Source: Lineus longissimus
Lineage: Eukaryota; Nemertea; Pilidiophora; Heteronemertea; Lineidae
DNA: 64,000 nucleotides
Direction of reading: 5' to 3'
Assembly (NCBI RefSeq): GCF_910592395.1
Contig: NC_088318.1
Coordinates: 18,724,349-18,788,348, forward strand
Shown: piece by piece, positions 59,501-64,000 of the stretch
Layout of the letters: each line of letters starts with the position of its first letter
Numbering within the stretch: position 1 is the first letter of the stretch
The notes under the pieces: model-generated
The model's database searches: none
What the model was told of the DNA's origin: nothing
The model's input: the letters and a program-made list of their open reading frames with translations, nothing else
Translations under genes and position numbers: made by a program

Positions 59501-62500
59501 TCAAAATGACATCATTGATACGATTATGGCATTCACTCAGCCTTCACTGGAGTCGTATGAATCTGAAGATGGTATGTATCATGAAGGATTGCCTTACTGT
59601 GACCATGGGCGAATCTCTAGACAACAATTACCTCATCCGGGGAGAAGATGTCACAGGGGGGGTATGTGTGACCTCCGTGTCAAGTCCGATCATAGCTGCA
59701 CCTGTATGAAAACCTTAACTGTTTTCACGACAATATTTCATTATTCCTCTCATCCTATCAGAAGATATTTTGAAAAGTTGGGTTGTGACCTATATTGATT
59801 TCATGTCCCTGTGTTAATGTTTCAGTGCTCACACAAAGTCTGTGGACAAAAACATTGGAAGAATTGTTCAAGTATACCTTGAGCGCCCCCTATACTTACA
59901 TGAGTGGACTACTCATTCTCTCCGAGCTGCTGCCACTTCCTCTACCCATTCAGACAAAAGAGGTAAATATCTTTCGTTGGTCGTACAGTGATGAGCTGTA
60001 TAGATCCTCGATGCCCTATGAATCCCTGATAGAGACCGGGCCCCTTGATTGGAAGAAGAAAATCATCAGCAAATATAGAAGTTCATATCAACGCAGAATG
60101 ACCCAATATTTCCATCTGTTTCAGCAACTTAGCGATGATGAGGTTGCCATGGCAACCAATCAGAGGAAGCTTTGGAGTGCTCATCTGTTGTGTTGTAACA
60201 CTGCCATACAGGATGTTATCAAAACGTTAGCAAGTAAGTTCTTTCTATGAGTTCTCATATTACTGTCCCTGTTTGCTACAGAATTGTAGGAAATATGTAA
60301 GGTTGGGCTTATATAGGCTGTCAAAAATGTCAAAGATTTTAATGTGATATTATAAATTTCTCTTCAGCAACAAGTTGTCAGCCCCTGCAGCACGTGATGA
60401 GACGAGTGTGTTGGCAACTGGCAGATCTCTCAATGCCCACTGCCTTGAACCTAGTCAAGTAAGTCATCAGGTCTAAGGCTTTACATTGTGCCACAAGCGA
60501 TCCGCAGGCAATAAATGTCAGGACATTTCATTGTCTCGCAACATTTTTGTGGTATTTTATGTAATATAAGTCTGTCTTAGTTTGTCAATATACCTTGCTC
60601 TTACTGTATGTGATATTATTTAACTTTGCAGGCACATTCTTGATCTTATCCTGGACGGTTTAGAATCGATAACAGAAGTTGTCTCCATCCCTGGTGAGGG
60701 TGATAAAACCCAGCAGGTGATCATCTTCCACCCAAGTTCAGGAGACATGGCGCAGGCCCTCAATCTCCTCTCATATCTACTCTCACAGGCCCCAGTCAAG
60801 GCACCTGTCCTCTATCTACTCAGATCAGGGTAAGTCTTTGTAATTTGTGAGAGTTCACATGGTCTAGCTGGCCACTCTTAATTAGATTGCCTTTGAATGA
60901 GATGTGAGGCTGTGATTGGTGCCTGAGCAGGCAAAAGATCCTGCTTGAGAAACATGAGTGGCTTGTGATGGACTGTTCTACCCCTGTTCAAAGTCACTAG
61001 CCCTGAATTGGGTCGGCGACACCAATTCATCCGATGACATCATGTTTCGGCTTGGTCTTTGTGTCTATGAAAGCAGTCTTTGATCTTTCTCTTTCAGCGG
61101 TAAAAATGAGGAGCGCTATGTGGAAACCCTGCCGAAGCTGTTGCATCTGCTGAATGTTGTCTCCGAGAAATCTTGCCACATACAGGCACAGGAATGCATT
61201 GTGGTAAGTTCACTGCCTTTTCTTACACTATACATGAGTTAGAATCACATTCTTTCGATTTCATCATCAGTTTGTCCCTTTCTTGGTTTTTGCTTCTCTT
61301 TTGTTGATTGATCTTGTTTATTCCCATTCCAGTCCATCATTCAGTCTCTGTGTGACCCAGAAATTGTCCTCATCACTGGAGAAAACATGGGCATCTTAGA
61401 GCAGGTAAGCTATTACTGGAGAAAACATGGGCATCTTAGAGCAGGTAAGTTATCACTGGAGAAAACATGGGCATCTTAGAGCAGGTAAGTTATCACTGGA
61501 GAAAACATGGGCATCTTAGAGCAGGTAAGTTATCACTGGAGAAAACATGGGCATCTTAGAGCAGGTAAGTTATCACTGGAGAAAACATGGGCATCTTAGA
61601 GCAGGTAAGCTATTACTGGAGAAAACATGGGCATCTTAGAGCAGGTAAGCTATTACTGGAGAAAACATGGGCATCTTAGAGCAGGTAAGTTATCACTGGA
61701 GAAAACATGGGCATCTTAGAGCAGGTAAGCTATCACTGGAGAAAACATGGGCATCTTAGAGCAGGTAAGCTATCACTGGAGAAAACATGGGCATCTTAGA
61801 GCAGGTAAGCTATCACTGGAGAAAACATAGGCATCTTAGAGCAGGTAAGCTATCACTGGAGAAAACATGGGCATCTTAGAGCAGGTAAGTTATCACTGGA
61901 GAAAACATGGGCATCTTAGAGCAGGTAAGCTATTACTGGAGAAAACATAGGCATCTTAGAGCAGGTAAGCTATCACTGGAGAAAACATGGGCATCTTAGA
62001 GCAGGTAAGTTATCACTGGAGAAAACATGGGCATCTTAGAGCAGGTAAGCTATTACTGGAGAAAACATAGGCATCTTAGAGCAGGTAAGCTATCACTGGA
62101 GAAAACATGGGCATCTTAGAGCAGGTAAGCTATCACTGGAGAAAACATGGGCATCTTAGAGCAGGTAAGTTATCACTGGAGAAAACATGGGCATCTTAGA
62201 GCAGGTAAGCTATTACTGGAGAAAACATAGGCATCTTAGAGCAGGTAAGCTATCACTGGAGAAAACATAGGCATCTTAGAGCAGGTAAGCTATCACTGGA
62301 GAAAACATGGGCATCTTAGAGCAGGTAAGCTATTACTGGAGAAAACATGGGCATCTTAGAGCAGGTAAGCTATTACTGGAGAAAACATGGGCATCTTAGA
62401 GCAGGTAAGTTATCACTGGAGAAAACATGGGCATCTTAGAGCAGGTAAGCTATCACTGGAGAAAACATGGGCATCTTAGAGCAGGTAAGCTATCACTGGA

Positions 62501-64000
62501 GAAAACATAGGCATCTTAGAGCAGGTAAGCTATCACTGGAGAAAACATGGGCATCTTAGAGCAGGTAAGCTATCACTGGAGAAAACATAGGCATCTTAGA
62601 GCAGGTAAGCTATCACTGGAGAAAACATGGGCATCTTAGAGCAGGTAAGTTATCACTGGAGAAAACATGGGCATCTTAGAGCAGGTAAGCTATTACTGGA
62701 GAAAACATAGGCATCTTAGAGCAGGTAAGCTATCACTGGAGAAAACATGGGCATCTTAGAGCAGGTAAGCTATCACTGGAGAAAACATGGGCATCTTAGA
62801 GCAGGTAAGCTATTACTGGAGAAAACATAGGCATCTTAGAGCAGGTAAGCTATTACTGGAGAAAACATGGGCATCTTAGAGCAGGTAAGCTATCACTGGA
62901 GAAAACATGGGCATCTTAGAGCAGGTAAGCTATCACTGGAGAAAACATGGGCATCTTAGAGCAGGTAAGCTATCACTGGAGAAAACATGGGCATCTTAGA
63001 GCAGGTAAGCTATTACTGGAGAAAACATAGGCATCTTAGAGCAGGTAAGCTATTACTGGAGAAAACATAGGCATCTTAGAGCAGGTAAGCTATTACTGGA
63101 GAAAACATAGGCATCTTAGAGCAGGTAAGCTATCACTGGAGAAAACATGGGCATCTTAGAGCAGGTAAGCTATCACTGGAGAAAACATGGGCATCTTAGA
63201 GCAGGTAAGCTATTACTGGAGAAAACATAGGCATCTTAGAGCAGGTAAGCTATTACTGGAGAAAACATAGGCATCTTAGAGCAGGTAAGCTATTACTGGA
63301 GAAAACATGGGCATCTTAGAGCAGGTAAGCTGTCACTGGTTTGAGAAATCAGGATTGATGGCAGTTCGTGTCGTAAATAGAGATGAATTTGATGACATCA
63401 CACTTAGCCTGAAGCACACTAGGCCTGTCCAGCTGTATGATAAAACCATTGCCTGAACTGTCATTGGCCTAACATAAAGAAGGTAGAGATCGCAAGTCAT
63501 TGTGTTGTTGAGGTTTGAACTTTTTGGTTCCTCTTTCAGCTGAGTATCTGTCTCCCTAGTAAAGACCACCTGCATCAGATCTGCCTTGCACTCTTGGACC
63601 ACATCGGGAACATGGACCACAGCTATGCCTCCATCCTGCCGGCTCTGAGAACACTGGTCATGTTGACAGAACATGACTATGGATTCTTCCATCTCAAAGG
63701 GTAAGCATCAACCCTTATTGCTAGTTAAGTTATTTAAGATAAGCTTCATTGACTTGAGCATTATAGAAACAGTTGTGTTATTTCAACAGACTGTATATGA
63801 CTTGAACATTTCCCTCCAATGTTGCAGGGCCCTCGACCAAAATCACTTTGCATTTTGTAACCTCTTCATGAGAATCAACAACACGTTCAGCAAAGACAGT
63901 TCAGATTGTTTATCAACGTTATCAACAGCAACCGAGCTACTCCATCTATTGGTAACGTTGGAAGCTCCAGAGGAGGACACGCCACTGAGAACGTTCGTCA
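50599..64000 (+). CDS. VIRMA: VIRMA/Virilizer, m6A methyltransferase scaffold (31 exons visible, 3' end missing)
   Basis: Exons: 50599-50661, 51306-51418, 51730-51816, 51977-52025, 52175-52325, 52467-53492, 53602-53729, 54083-54157, 54411-54503, 54692-54828, 55093-55160, 55352-55512, 55768-55989, 56319-56407, 56729-56924, 57046-57143, 57259-57439, 57653-57770, 58020-58172, 58286-58719, 58947-59093, 59270-59365, 59499-59571, 59826-59962, 60125-60233, 60368-60458, 60632-60829, 61098-61203, 61333-61404, 63540-63700 and 63828 to the edge. About 1668 residues in continuous phase; the C-terminal part lies outside (human total 1812). Role: largest scaffold of the nuclear WTAP-VIRMA-ZC3H13-HAKAI complex that guides METTL3/14 methylation of mRNA. 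Seen: SSLLFFDTFSHKP start, the N-terminal beta domain with DGLILKGWYSILTV and a Pro run (SPPPPPPPQP), an Arg/Asp/Ser-rich exon 6 block not found in human, GGGYEDISDDDIDDLEDF, then armadillo-like helices (SGLLILSELLPLPLPIQT, MLTEHDYGFFHLKG). Three introns (after exons 6, 14 and 18) start with GTTGGT. Several exon borders are tandemly duplicated. Confidence 0.95.
55531..55650. repeat. 60-bp duplication in VIRMA intron 12
   Basis: Two adjacent 60-bp copies (55531-55590 and 55591-55650) starting TTGTCCAGAGGGTCTGCTGT, with only a few mismatches, 18 bases after the exon 12 donor. Confidence 0.9.
55901..56253 (+). repeat. 117-bp in-frame triplication spanning the VIRMA exon 13 donor
   Basis: Three 117-bp copies (39 codons each). 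Each contains CATCCCCTGCAG (acceptor-like), the end of exon 13 (QLACAEEEGRQH ... LLDIMMSKQ) and CAG/GTTAGTGATGG (donor). Donors fall at 55990, 56107 and 56224, all in the same phase, and no stop intervenes. Splicing from the first, second or third donor would add 0, 39 or 78 residues. Human VIRMA has no such repeat, so the first donor is the default in my model. Confidence 0.93.
56481..56750 (+). repeat. 90-bp triplication spanning the VIRMA exon 15 acceptor
   Basis: Exactly three 90-bp units at 56481, 56571 and 56661. Each ends with CTTCTTCTTGCAG/CTTTCTTGAGAAGTCATCTGT. Acceptor AG dinucleotides therefore end at 56548, 56638 and 56728. Reading from the first two meets TGA (CCA GAC GTG ACC TGA) before the next unit, so only the third gives a long frame. 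Confidence 0.95.
59963..60124 (+). other. Stop-free 162-bp intron in VIRMA (exitron-like)
   Basis: GTAAAT ... TTTCAG flank 162 bases, a multiple of 3 with no stop in the VIRMA frame. Retention would insert 54 residues rich in Arg, Ser and Tyr between PIQTKE and QLSDDEVAMATNQRKLW. Human VIRMA aligns directly across the spliced form. Confidence 0.65.
61372..63339 (+). repeat. 40-bp minisatellite, about 49 copies, over the VIRMA exon 29 donor
   Basis: Starts inside exon 29 (coding ITGENMGILEQ) and continues through intron 29. Each 40-bp unit repeats the last 33 exon bases and GTAAGC or GTAAGT, so about 49 strong donors (CAG/GTAAGY) stand 40 bp apart from 61405 to 63325. Units differ at three sites (GGGCATC/AGGCATC, GTAAGC/GTAAGT, TATCACT/TATTACT). 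As 40 is not a multiple of 3, donors beyond the first shift the frame, and read-through soon hits TAG. Confidence 0.97.

Overview
This window is nuclear DNA from an invertebrate animal. Every gene recognised except one is split into many short exons by introns with GT-AG ends (one GC-AG). AATAAA signals follow stop codons, and the proteins are animal-type: anillin, dysbindin, CENP-T, VIRMA and a class A GPCR. Minisatellites and short inverted-repeat DNA transposons are abundant. The sequence does not fix the phylum. A marine bilaterian such as a cephalochordate, hemichordate, echinoderm or lophotrochozoan is my best guess.

Layout. 1-4.8 kb is gene-poor and holds a 15-copy 48-bp array and a G25 tract. 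4.8-8.3 kb (+) is an ethanolamine/choline-kinase-like gene, tail to tail with a single-exon class A GPCR (8.5-9.5 kb, -). 9.5-12.4 kb is intergenic, with a tRNA-like remnant and a long-arm inverted-repeat element. 12.4-15.2 kb (+) is ADAT1 (tRNA adenosine deaminase). 16.8-20.5 kb (-) is dysbindin, which carries a one-base frameshift. A transposon with a 9-bp target duplication sits between dysbindin and the divergent GCSH gene (21.8-23.4 kb, +). 25.6-32.8 kb (-) is CENP-T, with a roughly 61-copy 44-bp array lying on a splice acceptor. 33.8-39.0 kb (+) is an ADCK5-type UbiB kinase with a duplicated, apparently mutually exclusive exon. 42.3-50.4 kb (-) is anillin, with a small two-TM reading frame in its first intron. 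50.6 kb to the window end (+) is VIRMA/Virilizer, divergent from anillin by 152 bp and incomplete at the right edge.

I assembled the exons by hand, requiring splice consensus, continuous reading phase and similarity to the family. All eight multi-exon models keep phase throughout; dysbindin does so only if one extra base in exon 5 is discounted. The genes are housekeeping or cell-division functions (lipid kinase, tRNA editing, BLOC-1 trafficking, glycine cleavage, kinetochore, mitochondrial UbiB kinase, cytokinesis, m6A writer). They do not form a pathway; neighbouring genes mostly alternate in strand, giving divergent promoters and convergent ends.

The most unusual theme is that tandem duplications repeatedly include splice junctions. 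VIRMA exon 29 end is repeated about 49 times (40 bp), each copy with a donor. VIRMA exon 13 has three in-frame 117-bp copies, each with a donor. VIRMA exon 15 has three copies of its acceptor. CENP-T exon 5 has about 61 copies of its acceptor, and GCSH exon 2 has a duplicated donor. Together with the frame-enforced alternative exon in the ADCK5-like gene, this is where I would look first for new biology.
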